From contig NZ_PVYW01000009.1 in the NCBI RefSeq assembly GCF_003001675.1, positions 62,001-126,000 of the forward strand: a stretch of 64,000 bases of DNA, given 5' to 3'. Origin of the DNA: Cohnella sp. SGD-V74 (GTDB lineage: Bacteria > Bacillota > Bacilli > Paenibacillales > Paenibacillaceae). The first letter of the stretch is position 1; each line of letters starts with the position of its first letter. Below are positions 16,574-25,956 of the stretch, one piece after another. Both the position numbers and the translations under genes were made by a program. The notes beneath the pieces were generated by a model. It was given only the letters and a program-made list of their open reading frames with translations. It did no database searches and was not told the DNA's origin.

Positions 16574-17911
16574 ATGTTTGTGGATAAAGCGAAAGTTTTT
16601 GTTAAGGGCGGGAACGGCGGGGACGGTCTCGTCGCCTTCCGCAGAGAATTGTACGTGCCGGAAGGCGGACCGGCGGGCGGAGACGGAGGCAACGGAGGCA
16701 ACGTCGTATTCCGCGTGGACGAAGGTCTGCGCACGCTGATGGATTTCCGTTACCAGAAGCACTTCAAAGCGACTCGGGGCGAGAAAGGCCGCAACAAGTC
16801 GCAGCACGGAGCCAACGCCGAGCATATGATCGTCCGCGTTCCTCCCGGAACGATCGTGACGGACGACGATACGGGCGAACTGATTGCCGATCTGACCCGG
16901 CACGGTCAGGAAGTCGTCGTCGCCAAGGGCGGCCGCGGGGGCAGAGGCAACATTCGGTTCAAGAGCTCGGTGAACACGGCTCCCGCCATTGCCGAGAACG
17001 GCGAGGAAGGGCAGGAGCGCTGGGTTACGCTCGAGCTGAAGGTGATGGCGGACGTCGGTTTGGTCGGCTTCCCAAGCGTCGGCAAATCGACGCTGCTGTC
17101 GGTCGTCTCGGCGGCGCAGCCTAAAATCGGCGCGTATCACTTTACGACGATTACGCCCAATCTGGGCGTCGTGGATCTGGACGAGGAGCGCAGCTTCGTC
17201 ATGGCCGATCTGCCTGGCTTGATCGAGGGCGCGCATACCGGCGTCGGCCTCGGGCACGAGTTTTTGCGCCACGTCGAGCGCACGCGGATCATTTTGCATG
17301 TCGTCGACATGTCGGGGATGGAAGGGCGCGATCCTTTCGACGACTGGGTCAAAATCAACGACGAGCTGCGTCTGTATAACGCGAAGCTGGCGGATCGCCC
17401 GCAGATCGTCGCGGCCAACAAGATGGACATGCCGGAGTCGGAGGACAACTTGGCCGCGTTCCGCGACAAAGTCGCCGAGATCAGGCCGGACATCGAGATT
17501 ATGCCGATCTCCTCGCTGACGAAGCAAGGTATTAGAGAGATGCTGTACCGCGTCGCGGAGCTGCTCGATTCGCTGCCGGACATCGACGAGCAGGAAGCAA
17601 GCGAGCAAGCGGCCAAAGCGGAGGAGGGCGTCGTATTCCGCTACGAAGCCAACGACGATATGGCGTTCGAGATTTCTCGCGACAACGAAGTGTACGTCAT
17701 CGAGAGCGAAGGGATCGAGAGGCTGATGCGCCGCACTCAGTTCAACTCTTACGAGGCGGTTATGCGGTTCGGACGCATCTTGCGCGGACTCGGCATCGAC
17801 GACGCGCTCCGCAAGCGGGGAGCCAAGAACGGAGACACGATCCGGATCGGGAAGTTCGAATTCGAATTTTTCGAAGGCGGGCAGGACGATTACTTGTTCG
17901 ACGAGGAATAA
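16574..17911 (+). CDS. obgE: Essential GTPase Obg
   Basis: A 445-residue GTPase with the glycine-rich Obg fold (about 1-157, KGGNGGDG and GGNGGNV), the G domain with Walker [10 protein letters not shown] at about 165-173, DLPGLIEGA (G3) and NKMD (G4), and the C-terminal OCT domain (about 360-440). Obg acts in 50S assembly, the stringent response and, in Bacillus, sporulation onset. GGAGTG precedes the ATG. Length is standard for OCT-containing Firmicutes Obg. Confidence 0.97.
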   Translation: MFVDKAKVFVKGGNGGDGLVAFRRELYVPEGGPAGGDGGNGGNVVFRVDEGLRTLMDFRYQKHFKATRGEKGRNKSQHGANAEHMIVRVPPGTIVTDDDTGELIADLTRHGQEVVVAKGGRGGRGNIRFKSSVNTAPAIAENGEEGQERWVTLELKVMADVGLVGFPSVGKSTLLSVVSAAQPKIGAYHFTTITPNLGVVDLDEERSFVMADLPGLIEGAHTGVGLGHEFLRHVERTRIILHVVDMSGMEGRDPFDDWVKINDELRLYNAKLADRPQIVAANKMDMPESEDNLAAFRDKVAEIRPDIEIMPISSLTKQGIREMLYRVAELLDSLPDIDEQEASEQAAKAEEGVVFRYEANDDMAFEISRDNEVYVIESEGIERLMRRTQFNSYEAVMRFGRILRGLGIDDALRKRGAKNGDTIRIGKFEFEFFEGGQDDYLFDEE

Positions 17912-17930
17912 CCTATGGGATGAAATAAGG

Positions 17931-17970
17931 CTGCTTGGGCTCGATTATCGACCCGGAGCGGTCTTTTTTT
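17931..17970 (+). terminator. Intrinsic terminator after obgE
   Basis: GGG-C-TCGA (17937-17944) pairs with TCGACCC (17948-17954), and an outer CTGCTT/GGAGCGG stem extends it with G-T pairs. T's run from 17964 to 17970. Confidence 0.8.
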
Positions 17971-18072
17971 CGAAACGGCCGAACCCTCGCGAGGCGTTAT
18001 GGTATACTCGGACGGGAAGACATCCCGTGCCGCGACAGGCGGGCGAAGCCGAGCGGAGTCCGTAATTGCCTA

Positions 18073-18101
18073 TTGCCGCAAACCGATCGTTTCGCTATAA
18101 T
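18073..18101 (+). promoter_or_regulatory. Promoter of the thrR/pheB-hom-thrB-pheA block
   Basis: TTGCCG (18073-18078), a 17-bp spacer and a consensus TATAAT (18096-18101) lie 44 bp before the start. A second extended -10 element, TGGTATACT, lies at 18000-18008. Confidence 0.75.
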
Positions 18102-18144
18102 GTCCTCTATATATATACAATCGTCTTTCCTGGGAGGACGCAAT

Positions 18145-18582
18145 ATGGCGGAACGTTATTTTGTCGTCCGCGAGGATTTGCTGCCGGAGGGCATTCTGAA
18201 GACGGAGCAAGCGAAGGAGCTGCTAAGGCGGGGGGAGGCGGCCACGGTTCACGAGGCCGCGGAACGCGTCGGTCTGAGCCGCAGCGCCTATTACAAATAC
18301 AAAGACGGAGTGTATTTGCTCGAGCAAGCGTCCCGCGAATCGATCGCGACGTTGTCGATGGATTTGGAGCATCGTTCCGGCGTGCTGTCCAAGGTGCTGG
18401 GCACGCTGGCCTCGAGCGAAGGCAACGTGCTGACGATCTCCCAGTCGATTCCGCTCCAGGGCATGGCCAACGTCGTCGTCTCCATCGATACGGCGGGGAT
18501 GGGCGAATCACTGACGGAATTGCTGGAACGGCTTCGTTCATTAAACGGAGTCAAGCGGGCCAGCGTCATCGGACGCAGTTGA
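18145..18582 (+). CDS. thrR: ACT-domain regulator ThrR/PheB
   Basis: A 145-residue protein with a small N-terminal helix-turn-helix (about 20-55, VHEAAERVGLSRSAYYKYKDGVY) and a C-terminal ACT domain (about 70-143, DLEHRSGVLSKVL). The B. subtilis homologue, once named PheB, is a DNA-binding repressor of threonine genes (ThrR). Here it heads a run of hom, thrB and pheA, which fits such a role. The ATG at 18145 follows GGGAGGA at 18132-18138 and a strong promoter. Confidence 0.85.
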   Translation: MAERYFVVREDLLPEGILKTEQAKELLRRGEAATVHEAAERVGLSRSAYYKYKDGVYLLEQASRESIATLSMDLEHRSGVLSKVLGTLASSEGNVLTISQSIPLQGMANVVVSIDTAGMGESLTELLERLRSLNGVKRASVIGRS

Positions 18583-18631
18583 ACATCGATACGATTACGA
18601 AGGTGAGATAGTCGGAAGCGGAGGAATAAGG

Positions 18632-19918
18632 ATGAAGCCGATAAACGTAGGATTGCTTGGGTTGGGGACGGTCGGAACGGGCGTCGTCAGAATCGTCGAA
18701 GGCCATCAGGAGGATTTGTCCAACCAGGTCGGTTCGCCGATCCGGATTTCGCAAATTCTCGTTAAAGACCGCAACAAAGCGCGGAGCATATCCGTCGATG
18801 CCGCGAAGCTGACGGAAGATCCATGGGAAATCGTGCGCAACCCCGAGATCGACGTTGTCGTCGAGGTGATGGGCGGCATCGCCCAGACTAAGGAGTACAT
18901 CTTGGAGGCATTGGAGCGCGGCAAGCATATCGTCACGGCCAACAAGGACTTGATGGCGCTGCACGGGCAGGAGATTTTGGAGAAAGCTCGGGAGAAAGGC
19001 TGCGACGTGCTGTACGAAGCGAGCGTAGCGGGAGGAATCCCGATTATCCGCACTTTGATCGAAGGTTTCTCCTCGGACCGGATTACGAAAATTATGGGCA
19101 TCGTCAACGGGACGACCAACTATATTTTGACGAAGATGAGCCAAGAGGGCGCGGCGTACGCCGAAGTGCTCAAGGAGGCTCAGGAGCTCGGATATGCGGA
19201 AGCCGACCCGACTTCCGATGTCGAGGGATTGGATGCGGCTCGTAAAATGACGATTTTGTCGTCGCTGGGCTTCCGCTCCAACGTTGCTCTGGAGAACGTC
19301 AGCGTTACGGGAATGAGCCGGGTGACGCAGGAGGATATCCGTTACGCCAAACGTCTCGGCTATGAAGTGAAGCTGCTCGGCATCGCGGAGCGCCAGGACG
19401 ACTTGATCAGCGTAAGCGTGGAGCCGACGATGATCAAGACGAGCCATCCGATCGCTTCCGTGAACGGCGTCTTTAACGCGGTCTACGTGCATGGCGAAGC
19501 GGTCGGGGAGACGATGTTCTACGGCGCCGGCGCGGGAGAGCTGCCGACGGCGACGTCGATCGTCGCGGATCTGGTCGCCGTGATCAAGAACATGAAGCTC
19601 GGCGTCAACGGCCGTCAGGCCCAGCTCTCTTACAACGTCTTGAAGCTGAAGAGCGACGAGCAGATCGCATCGAAGTTTTTCTTGCTGCTGCACGTCCAAG
19701 ACCGCGCCGGGGTACTCGCCCAGATCGCGCAAGTGTTCTCGGATTGCGACGTCAGCATCGAATCGGTCATGCAGCCGTCGACGCCTCATCAATCGTCTAC
19801 GGAAATCATCATCATTACGCACCAAGCCAGCAAGAAGTCGATGGGAGCGGTGCTGCAGTCGTTCGAGAACTTGCCCGCCGTGAAAAGAGTCAAAAGCGTC
19901 TATCGCGTGGAAGGCTGA
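18632..19918 (+). CDS. hom: Homoserine dehydrogenase with ACT domain
   Basis: A 428-residue NAD(P)-dependent enzyme that reduces aspartate semialdehyde to homoserine, the branch point to threonine and methionine. It shows the nucleotide-binding GLGTVGTG at about 10-17, the catalytic core with NGTTNYIL and EADPTSDVEGLDAARK, and a C-terminal ACT domain (about 350-424) for threonine feedback. GGAGGAATAAGG precedes the ATG. thrB follows 78 bp downstream; thrC is not in this window. Confidence 0.96.
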   Translation: MKPINVGLLGLGTVGTGVVRIVEGHQEDLSNQVGSPIRISQILVKDRNKARSISVDAAKLTEDPWEIVRNPEIDVVVEVMGGIAQTKEYILEALERGKHIVTANKDLMALHGQEILEKAREKGCDVLYEASVAGGIPIIRTLIEGFSSDRITKIMGIVNGTTNYILTKMSQEGAAYAEVLKEAQELGYAEADPTSDVEGLDAARKMTILSSLGFRSNVALENVSVTGMSRVTQEDIRYAKRLGYEVKLLGIAERQDDLISVSVEPTMIKTSHPIASVNGVFNAVYVHGEAVGETMFYGAGAGELPTATSIVADLVAVIKNMKLGVNGRQAQLSYNVLKLKSDEQIASKFFLLLHVQDRAGVLAQIAQVFSDCDVSIESVMQPSTPHQSSTEIIIITHQASKKSMGAVLQSFENLPAVKRVKSVYRVEG

Positions 19919-19996
19919 TTATCAGATTACAAATGCGCGTTCGGAGAGCCGGTTTTCGCCGGGCTTTCGGAACAACCTCGTAAAAGGAGCTTTAGT

Positions 19997-21010
19997 ATGC
20001 AAGCAGCATCTGCAACAGGGTCGGAGTCCGGCCGCGTCGTCGTCAAAGTGCCCGCGAGCACGGCGAATCTGGGACCGGGCTTTGATTCGCTCGGAATGGC
20101 TTTATCCTTATTCGCATGGGTCAGCATGGCTCCGGCGGAGCAAACCCGGATCTTGCTCGTCGGAGGCAATCTCGAGGGCGTTCCCGAGGACAAGACGAAT
20201 TTGATCTACGAAGTGGCGCAGGCCGTGTTCCGCAAGGCGGGCGTCGACTTGCCGGAGCTGGAGATCGGCATCCGCAGCGATATCCCGTTGACCCGGGGGC
20301 TCGGAAGCAGTGCAGCCGCGATCGTGGGTGCGCTCGTGGCGGCCAACGCGCTGACCGGCTACGCGTTGTCGGAGGACGAATTGTTCCAGATGGCTTCGGA
20401 GCTGGAGAAGCATCCGGACAACGTCGGAGCTTCCTTGTTCGGGGGCATTATCGCGGCGTCCTGGGACGGCGAGCGGGCCGATTACGTGCGCATCGAACCG
20501 CCGGAAGGCTTGGAAGTGATGGCGGCCATTCCCGAGTTCGAGTTGGAGACGAAGAAAGCGAGAAGCGCGCTCCCCGAGCAAGTCTCGATGAAGGACGCGG
20601 TGTTTAACGTCACGCACAGCTCTCTGCTGACCGCCGCTCTGGCTTCCGGCAGACTGGACCTGCTCTCCCGCGCCATGAGGGACCGCCTGCATCAGCCTTA
20701 CCGGGCGGCGCTTATTCCGGGCATGGAGACGATTTTGCGCGAAGCGCCCGACCACGGCGCATTGGGAGCGGCGCTGTCCGGCGCCGGACCGACGCTGCTG
20801 CTGCTCGCCGATACGGCGCAAATGTCCGACGGAAAACTCGCGGCTTTCGTCGAGCGGGTTATGTCCGCCGAAGGCATTCGAGTCGAGACGCGCTGGCTGA
20901 AGGTTTGCTTGCACGGTCCGCAGGTGCGGCATGTGGCGAAGAGCGATCCCGAGTTCGGACAAGAGCCGCAGGCATACTTGCTGAGCGTTCAAGCGGAGGT
21001 GGGCGTATGA
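19997..21010 (+). CDS. thrB: Homoserine kinase
   Basis: A 337-residue GHMP-family kinase that phosphorylates homoserine for threonine synthesis. It has the N-terminal motif VPASTANLGPGFDSLGMAL, the ATP-binding PLTRGLGSSAAAI at about 96-108, and LSGAGPTLLLLA near the C-terminus. AAGGAG precedes the ATG. Its stop overlaps the pheA start by 4 bp (ATGA), so threonine and phenylalanine genes are translationally linked. The N-terminus is slightly longer than in B. subtilis. Confidence 0.95.
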   Translation: MQAASATGSESGRVVVKVPASTANLGPGFDSLGMALSLFAWVSMAPAEQTRILLVGGNLEGVPEDKTNLIYEVAQAVFRKAGVDLPELEIGIRSDIPLTRGLGSSAAAIVGALVAANALTGYALSEDELFQMASELEKHPDNVGASLFGGIIAASWDGERADYVRIEPPEGLEVMAAIPEFELETKKARSALPEQVSMKDAVFNVTHSSLLTAALASGRLDLLSRAMRDRLHQPYRAALIPGMETILREAPDHGALGAALSGAGPTLLLLADTAQMSDGKLAAFVERVMSAEGIRVETRWLKVCLHGPQVRHVAKSDPEFGQEPQAYLLSVQAEVGV

Positions 21011-21912
21011 GCCGGAAGAAGTCGGTAGCGTTGCTGCCGCAAGGCACCGTGTCGGACGAAGCCGTCCGATACTTGTTCCGCGGCGAGGACGTGGAATTCG
21101 TCTATTGCAAAATGATTGCGGACGTCTTCCAGTCGACGGCGAGCGGCCGTACCGATTGGAGCGTTATTCCGATCGAGAATACGATCGACGGTTCCGTGAA
21201 CCTGCATACGGACTGGCTCGTTCATGAAGTGGACTTGCCCATCCGCGCGGAATGGGTGTACCCGTCGATCCAGAACCTGATCGGATTCGCCTCGGAATTA
21301 AACGGGGACGACGGCCGATGGGACCCGAACAAAATCGTCAAAGTGATGAGCCACCCGGTCGCGATGGCACAATGTCTGCAGTTCATTCGCGCCAACCTGC
21401 CCCATGCGGAGCTGGAGACGCTGAGCAGCACGTCGGAAGCCGTCCGGACGGTCCAGAACAATCCGGGCAAAGGCTGGGCGGCGCTCGGCACGAAGCTGGC
21501 TGCGGCGGACATGGGATTGGACGTGCTGGAGCAAGGCGTGACTGATCACGACAACAACTTCACCCGCTTCCTGCTCGTCGGCCATACGCCTTACGAGAAC
21601 AAGGAGACGACGGCGCAGAAGACGAGCGTGCTCATTACACTGCCCGAGGATTACCCGGGCTTGCTGCACCAAGTGCTGTCCGCGTTCGCCTGGAGACGGA
21701 TCAACCTGTCCAAGATCGAGTCCAGGCCGACGAAGAAGAAGCTCGGCACGTACTATTTTTACATCGATATCGCTTACGCTCTGGATTCGGTGCTGCTCCC
21801 CGGAGCGCTGGCCGAAATCGAAGCGCTCGGCTGCCAGGTGCGATTGCTCGGCTCCTATCCGAGCGTGCCCTACGAGCCCGCGAAAACCGGGAACGGTTCC
21901 CCATCCCGATAA
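21007..21912 (+). CDS. pheA: Prephenate dehydratase
   Basis: A 301-residue enzyme that converts prephenate to phenylpyruvate for phenylalanine synthesis. The catalytic domain (about 1-195) has IPIENTIDGSV and the NFTRF motif at about 184-188. The regulatory ACT domain (about 205-285) has the ESRP motif (KIESRPTKKKLGTYYFYID). The start at ATG 21007 overlaps the thrB stop. The extreme N-terminus (SRKKSVALLPQGTVSDEA) departs somewhat from the usual GPEGTFSEEA. Confidence 0.94.
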   Translation: MSRKKSVALLPQGTVSDEAVRYLFRGEDVEFVYCKMIADVFQSTASGRTDWSVIPIENTIDGSVNLHTDWLVHEVDLPIRAEWVYPSIQNLIGFASELNGDDGRWDPNKIVKVMSHPVAMAQCLQFIRANLPHAELETLSSTSEAVRTVQNNPGKGWAALGTKLAAADMGLDVLEQGVTDHDNNFTRFLLVGHTPYENKETTAQKTSVLITLPEDYPGLLHQVLSAFAWRRINLSKIESRPTKKKLGTYYFYIDIAYALDSVLLPGALAEIEALGCQVRLLGSYPSVPYEPAKTGNGSPSR

Positions 21913-21916
21913 AAAG

Positions 21917-21947
21917 ATCCGGCATGCCGACAGGCTGCCGGATTTTT
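21917..21947 (+). terminator. Intrinsic terminator after pheA
   Basis: ATCCGGCA (21917-21924) pairs with TGCCGGAT (21936-21943), followed by T's to 21947. Confidence 0.9.
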
Positions 21948-22051
21948 GCCGTAATAGATGTCAAATGCCCAGAACCTGCATAGGATGTAAGGATTGCGCG
22001 AGGGCATTCGCCCGGTCGTGAACGATTTCATCACTATCAGGAGGGAACGGC

Positions 22052-23860
22052 GTGAAAATCCATATCGTCAAACAAGGGGATTCGCTGTATTCGATCGCCC
22101 AGAAATACGGCGTGTCGCTGGAAGACATTGTGAAAGCCAATCCGGCTATTACCAATCCCGACGCGATCGACGTCGGCATGAAGGTCAAGATTCCGACCCG
22201 CCCGAAATCGGCGCTCGGCGTCATTCACCAGCATATTGTCCAGCAAGGAGATACGCTGTGGAAGCTGTCCAAGGCGTGGGGCATTCAACTGACCGACTTG
22301 ATCAAGGCGAATCCGCAGCTTAAAAATCCGAACGCCCTGCTCACCGGCGAAGTGGTCAATATTCCGCAAGCCTCGACCCCGGGCGAGGGCACGACCGTCA
22401 CGATGCATGGGAAGGCCAACACAGGCGTCGTATCCGGAGCGGGAACGGGGGCTGGAACCGGGACCGGCAAGGCGGATACAAGCGTCAAAGCGCAGGAGAC
22501 GGCTCCCGCTCCGGTAGTGATCACACCGGTGGAAACCCCTGCGCCGCAGCCTGCTCCCGTTCAGCCCGAGCCTGCTCCGGCGCCGGCGGAGGTCGCTCCG
22601 ATCGCCGAAACTAAGCCGATCTACGGCATCGAGGTCCACGAGCAAATCGAATACATCCATTATCCGGTGAACATCGGCGGCGAACATGCCGGTCATTATC
22701 CGACGCCGCATTCCGGCTACGGAGCGGCTTATCCGGGCGTAGGCGCGCAGCAGGGCTACGGCAATCAGGGCTACGGCGTTGCAGGGGCGCAGCAAGGCTA
22801 CGGTGATCAGGGTTACGGCGTTGGGGGGGCGCAGCAAGGCTATTCGGATCAAGGCTATGGCTACGTCCAACCGGGCGAGGGCGGATGGCATGACGGCTAC
22901 GGCGCGCAGGCAGGGGCAGAGTCGAGTTATGGAGCCGCTCAACCCGGCGTTGGCGGAGCGGGATGGCACGGCGGTTACGGGGCGCAGGCGGGGGCTGGGT
23001 CGGGCTACGGAGGGCATTCCGGCATCTCGCCGCTTACCGGCGGCATTCCGGCCGATCTCGGCGGCTTGTACGGACAGCAGGACATTTCCTACAGCCCGCC
23101 CGATGCCGCTCAGATTCACGGTTCTCTGCAGGGGGCGCCGAAGTCGAATTGCAAGCCTTGCGGGGCACAATCTTCGCTTCCGGGCAACCTCTACTCGGCC
23201 GAAGCTTACGCTAACGCTGCAGGGTATTCCGACGGAAGAATTCCGTACGGTCCGACTCCGTTCGTCGCCGGGGCGCAAGCTCAAGCGCCGAGCGCCGTTA
23301 GCCCGTTCCCCGGCGCCTATGGGAATGTAGCAGGCGCAACGAGTCCGCTTGCTGGAGGCTACGGAGCAGGTCCCGGAGCGGTAAGTCCGTTCGCAGGCGG
23401 TTACGGTCAAGGCCCCGGAGCGGTCAGTCCGTTTGCCGGGGGTTACGGTCAAGGGCCGGGCGCAGTGAGTCCGTTGTCGGCCGGTTTTCCCGGCATGCAG
23501 CCCGGATACGGCTACGGGCCGCAGATGGGAGACCTTCCGGTAGGATTTACTCCGGTGGCCGAGGGCTTGCCCGGAGTGGTGGCCGGAGCCGGCGTCGCGC
23601 CCGGATATTTCAATCCGACATGCGTAGGGGGCTTCCCGCCCATCCCTCCGATGCCGGGATTTCCTCCGATCCCGCCCATGCCTCCTTTGAGAGACGACAT
23701 TAGCGATCAGAGGTCGGTCGCTGACGAAGAGGATGAGGAAGCGACGGTCAAATCGGCTTCTCCCGCGAAGAAGCGTCAAGCGAAGCCGAAGCCGAAGACG
23801 GCCGCGTCGCGAACCGGCAAACCGAAACGCAAAGAAAGCATGCCATGGATAAAATGGTAA
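22052..23860 (+). CDS. safA: SafA-like LysM spore coat/cortex protein
   Basis: A 602-residue protein with two N-terminal LysM domains (about 1-48 and 58-107; KQGDSLYSIAQKYGV and QQGDTLWKLSKAWGI) that bind peptidoglycan. A Pro/Ala linker follows, then a long Gly/Tyr/Gln-rich region with repeats of QQGYGDQGYG and GPGAVSPFAGGYG type, a Pro/Met-rich stretch and a Lys-rich tail. SafA recruits inner-coat proteins at the cortex-coat interface in B. subtilis; the position upstream of bofC fits. The GTG at 22052 has AGGAGGGAA. It is longer than B. subtilis SafA because of the repeats. Confidence 0.75.
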   Translation: MKIHIVKQGDSLYSIAQKYGVSLEDIVKANPAITNPDAIDVGMKVKIPTRPKSALGVIHQHIVQQGDTLWKLSKAWGIQLTDLIKANPQLKNPNALLTGEVVNIPQASTPGEGTTVTMHGKANTGVVSGAGTGAGTGTGKADTSVKAQETAPAPVVITPVETPAPQPAPVQPEPAPAPAEVAPIAETKPIYGIEVHEQIEYIHYPVNIGGEHAGHYPTPHSGYGAAYPGVGAQQGYGNQGYGVAGAQQGYGDQGYGVGGAQQGYSDQGYGYVQPGEGGWHDGYGAQAGAESSYGAAQPGVGGAGWHGGYGAQAGAGSGYGGHSGISPLTGGIPADLGGLYGQQDISYSPPDAAQIHGSLQGAPKSNCKPCGAQSSLPGNLYSAEAYANAAGYSDGRIPYGPTPFVAGAQAQAPSAVSPFPGAYGNVAGATSPLAGGYGAGPGAVSPFAGGYGQGPGAVSPFAGGYGQGPGAVSPLSAGFPGMQPGYGYGPQMGDLPVGFTPVAEGLPGVVAGAGVAPGYFNPTCVGGFPPIPPMPGFPPIPPMPPLRDDISDQRSVADEEDEEATVKSASPAKKRQAKPKPKTAASRTGKPKRKESMPWIKW

Positions 23861-23924
23861 TATGAGCGAATAGCGCCGGAATCCCCAGGCAACACTAGAG
23901 AAAAACGAAGAGAAGGGGATTCCG

Positions 23925-24626
23925 GTGTCTCGCTTCCGTATTTTCAAGGAACTGAAAAAATCGCTGAAGAGAAAACGCCGCCACGTCTGGTCCCTCGGGA
24001 TGATCGCGCTTGCCTTCGTATTGGCTTCGCTGGCAGGGACATGGCTCGCGAATCGGGTCGTTACCGATATGAGTCTGGGAGTCGTCCAGCCTGCGGAAGC
24101 GGCGCCGCTCCGGTCGGACGACGGCATGTCCGCTCCGGATCTTTCTTCCCGGGACAGGACGCTGCTGGCGTTGCAGGAACGCCGAGGAGAAGTCGAGCTG
24201 GTGCTGCACCGCTCGTATTTGTGCGGGGAAGAGATCAGACAGCTGGGCAGGCACGCCGCCTCCGAAGCGGCGGAACTGATCAAGTCTCATCGGGAGTGGA
24301 ATGCAAGCCTCGATTCGGCGGCCGGCAAATTGACCGTGAAGGAAGAAATCGACGACCTCTCTCCGCAATGCCGCAAGACGGCGTATATCGGCATGGACGA
24401 GGAGGGCAACTTATCTTTGTTCGACGGACCTCCATGGAAGGAAAAAGTGATTCGGACCTTTTTTCAGCTCGATGTGGACATGCTCGAGTCCCGTTTGGGC
24501 GATGACCGCGTTCGGGAATTGGCCGAAGGCATACGAGTATCGGACAAGGATGAGTACAACAGCGTTCTATCCACTTTTAACGAATATGCCAGCAGCTTGC
24601 GTTCGCAGGCAAAGCCTCGATCGTAG
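23925..24626 (+). CDS. bofC: Forespore regulator BofC
   Basis: A 233-residue protein with one N-terminal membrane or signal segment (about 22-41) and a BofC core: VELVLHRSYLCGEEIRQLG, then DDLSPQCRKTAYIGMDEEG. BofC is secreted into the forespore-mother-cell space, where it inhibits the SpoIVB protease and so delays pro-sigma-K activation; spoIVFAB in this window act in the same checkpoint. GTG start at 23925 after GAAGGGG. A strong terminator separates it from ruvC. Confidence 0.85.
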   Translation: MSRFRIFKELKKSLKRKRRHVWSLGMIALAFVLASLAGTWLANRVVTDMSLGVVQPAEAAPLRSDDGMSAPDLSSRDRTLLALQERRGEVELVLHRSYLCGEEIRQLGRHAASEAAELIKSHREWNASLDSAAGKLTVKEEIDDLSPQCRKTAYIGMDEEGNLSLFDGPPWKEKVIRTFFQLDVDMLESRLGDDRVRELAEGIRVSDKDEYNSVLSTFNEYASSLRSQAKPRS

Positions 24627-24642
24627 CCGCACAACCGCAGAC

Positions 24643-24690
24643 AGAACCTCGCTCCTTCACTTTCGTGCAGGACCCGGGGTTCTTTTTTTT
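24643..24690 (+). terminator. Intrinsic terminator after bofC
   Basis: A 9-bp stem (24643-24651 with 24675-24683, AGAACC arm) is followed by eight T's. Confidence 0.85.
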
Positions 24691-24745
24691 CTGTATGCAT
24701 CTATTTTTCGTATGTTCTCCTTCTGTTCTCATAGAGAGGAACTTT

Positions 24746-24754
24746 TGCTATAAT
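24746..24754 (+). promoter_or_regulatory. Extended -10 promoter of ruvCAB
   Basis: TGCTATAAT is a perfect extended -10 element, about 50 bp before ruvC. The -35 region is weak. Confidence 0.65.
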
Positions 24755-24804
24755 GAGGAGTATTATTTTTACATAGAGTTGCTAGAATCGAGGGATCGTT
24801 TCAA

Positions 24805-25308
24805 ATGAGAGTATTGGGAATCGACCCTGGGATAGCCATTATGGGATTCGGGTTTATCGATAAGTCGGGACACAAGCTGACCCCCGTGCAATACGGCTGC
24901 ATCGAGACGGCGGCCGGGACGCCTCAAGAGACGAGGCTGAAGCAAATCTACGAAGCGGTATGCGGATTGCTGGATCAGTATAAACCGGATACGGTGGCGG
25001 TGGAGAAGCTGTTCTTCAACAAAAACGTAACGAACGCGTTCAGCGTCGGACAAGCGCGCGGCGTATTCATGCTGGCTGCCGCCCAGCGGGGGCTGCCGAT
25101 CGCGGAGTATACGCCGATGCAGGTAAAGCAGGCGGTCGTCGGTTACGGCGGCGCCGAGAAGAGGCAAGTTCAGGAAATGGTCAAAATGCTGCTCAAATTA
25201 ACCGCCATCCCCAAGCCGGACGATGTAGCCGACGCGCTCGCCGTTGCGATCTGCCACGCCCACTCTATCGTCCTGAATGAGAGAATGAATGGAGTGACGC
25301 GCCGGTGA
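24805..25308 (+). CDS. ruvC: Holliday junction resolvase RuvC
   Basis: A 167-residue endonuclease that cuts Holliday junctions in the RuvABC resolvasome. The four acidic catalytic residues are visible as Asp7 (GIDPG), Glu67 (VEKLFF), Asp140 and Asp143 (PDDVADALA). B. subtilis lacks ruvC, so its presence fits Paenibacillaceae. It overlaps ruvA by 4 bp. Confidence 0.95.
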   Translation: MRVLGIDPGIAIMGFGFIDKSGHKLTPVQYGCIETAAGTPQETRLKQIYEAVCGLLDQYKPDTVAVEKLFFNKNVTNAFSVGQARGVFMLAAAQRGLPIAEYTPMQVKQAVVGYGGAEKRQVQEMVKMLLKLTAIPKPDDVADALAVAICHAHSIVLNERMNGVTRR

Positions 25309-25928
25309 TCGATTATTTGCGGGGCAAGGTTGCCCATGTGGAATCCGAGTACGTTGTGCTGGACGTTCGCGACGTAGGCTATCAAGTGTACACGCCCAAC
25401 CCGTACGGATTGGCGAGAAACGACGAGCCGGTGCAGCTGTTTACGTATCATCACGTTCGCGAGGACGCGATGCAGCTGTTCGGCTTTACGACGAGGGACG
25501 AGCAGGCGTTGTTCAAGCGGCTGCTGGAGGTGTCCGGCATCGGTCCGAAGGTGGCGCTGGGCGTCCTGGCTGGAGGCCGGCCGGAGAACGTCGTCGCGGC
25601 GATCCAGCAGGAGAATCTCGCCTTCCTGACGAAGCTCCCGGGCATCGGCAAGAAGACGGCGCAGCGAATGATTCTCGACTTGAAAGACAAGCTCGGAACG
25701 ATAGACAGCCGCTGGGCCGTCGCGGCGATGATCGACTTGCAGCAGCCCGAGGCCCAACCGGAGGAAGGCGGCGCTTCGTGGGCGGCCGCGCGAGAAGCGC
25801 TCGCGGGGCTCGGCTACAAGGAAGCGGAGCTGGACAAGGCATGGCTGTCCATGAAGGATCGGGTTACCGGCGGCGAGTCGCCGGATACGCTGATCAAGCT
25901 TGCGCTGCAGCAATTGTTCCAAGGATGA
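25305..25928 (+). CDS. ruvA: Holliday junction branch migration protein RuvA
   Basis: A 207-residue protein that tetramerises on four-way junctions and loads RuvB. It has the N-terminal OB fold ([21 protein letters not shown]), two helix-hairpin-helix motifs ([10 protein letters not shown] and [12 protein letters not shown]) and a C-terminal RuvB-binding domain after an acidic Gln/Glu linker. GTG start 25305 overlaps the ruvC stop. Confidence 0.96.
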   Translation: MIDYLRGKVAHVESEYVVLDVRDVGYQVYTPNPYGLARNDEPVQLFTYHHVREDAMQLFGFTTRDEQALFKRLLEVSGIGPKVALGVLAGGRPENVVAAIQQENLAFLTKLPGIGKKTAQRMILDLKDKLGTIDSRWAVAAMIDLQQPEAQPEEGGASWAAAREALAGLGYKEAELDKAWLSMKDRVTGGESPDTLIKLALQQLFQG

Positions 25929-25956
25929 TCGGCAAGCGGGAGAGGAGGCCGGAACA

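Noticed and set aside
21960..21986. Sigma-E promoter for safA (GTCAAAT and CATAGGAT)
   Set aside because: Spacing of 12 bp is short and the -10 match is partial, so I could not support it.
22037..24283. Long minus-strand frame opposite safA
   Set aside because: An antisense shadow caused by GC-rich, repetitive codons; safA has LysM domains and a good ribosome binding site.
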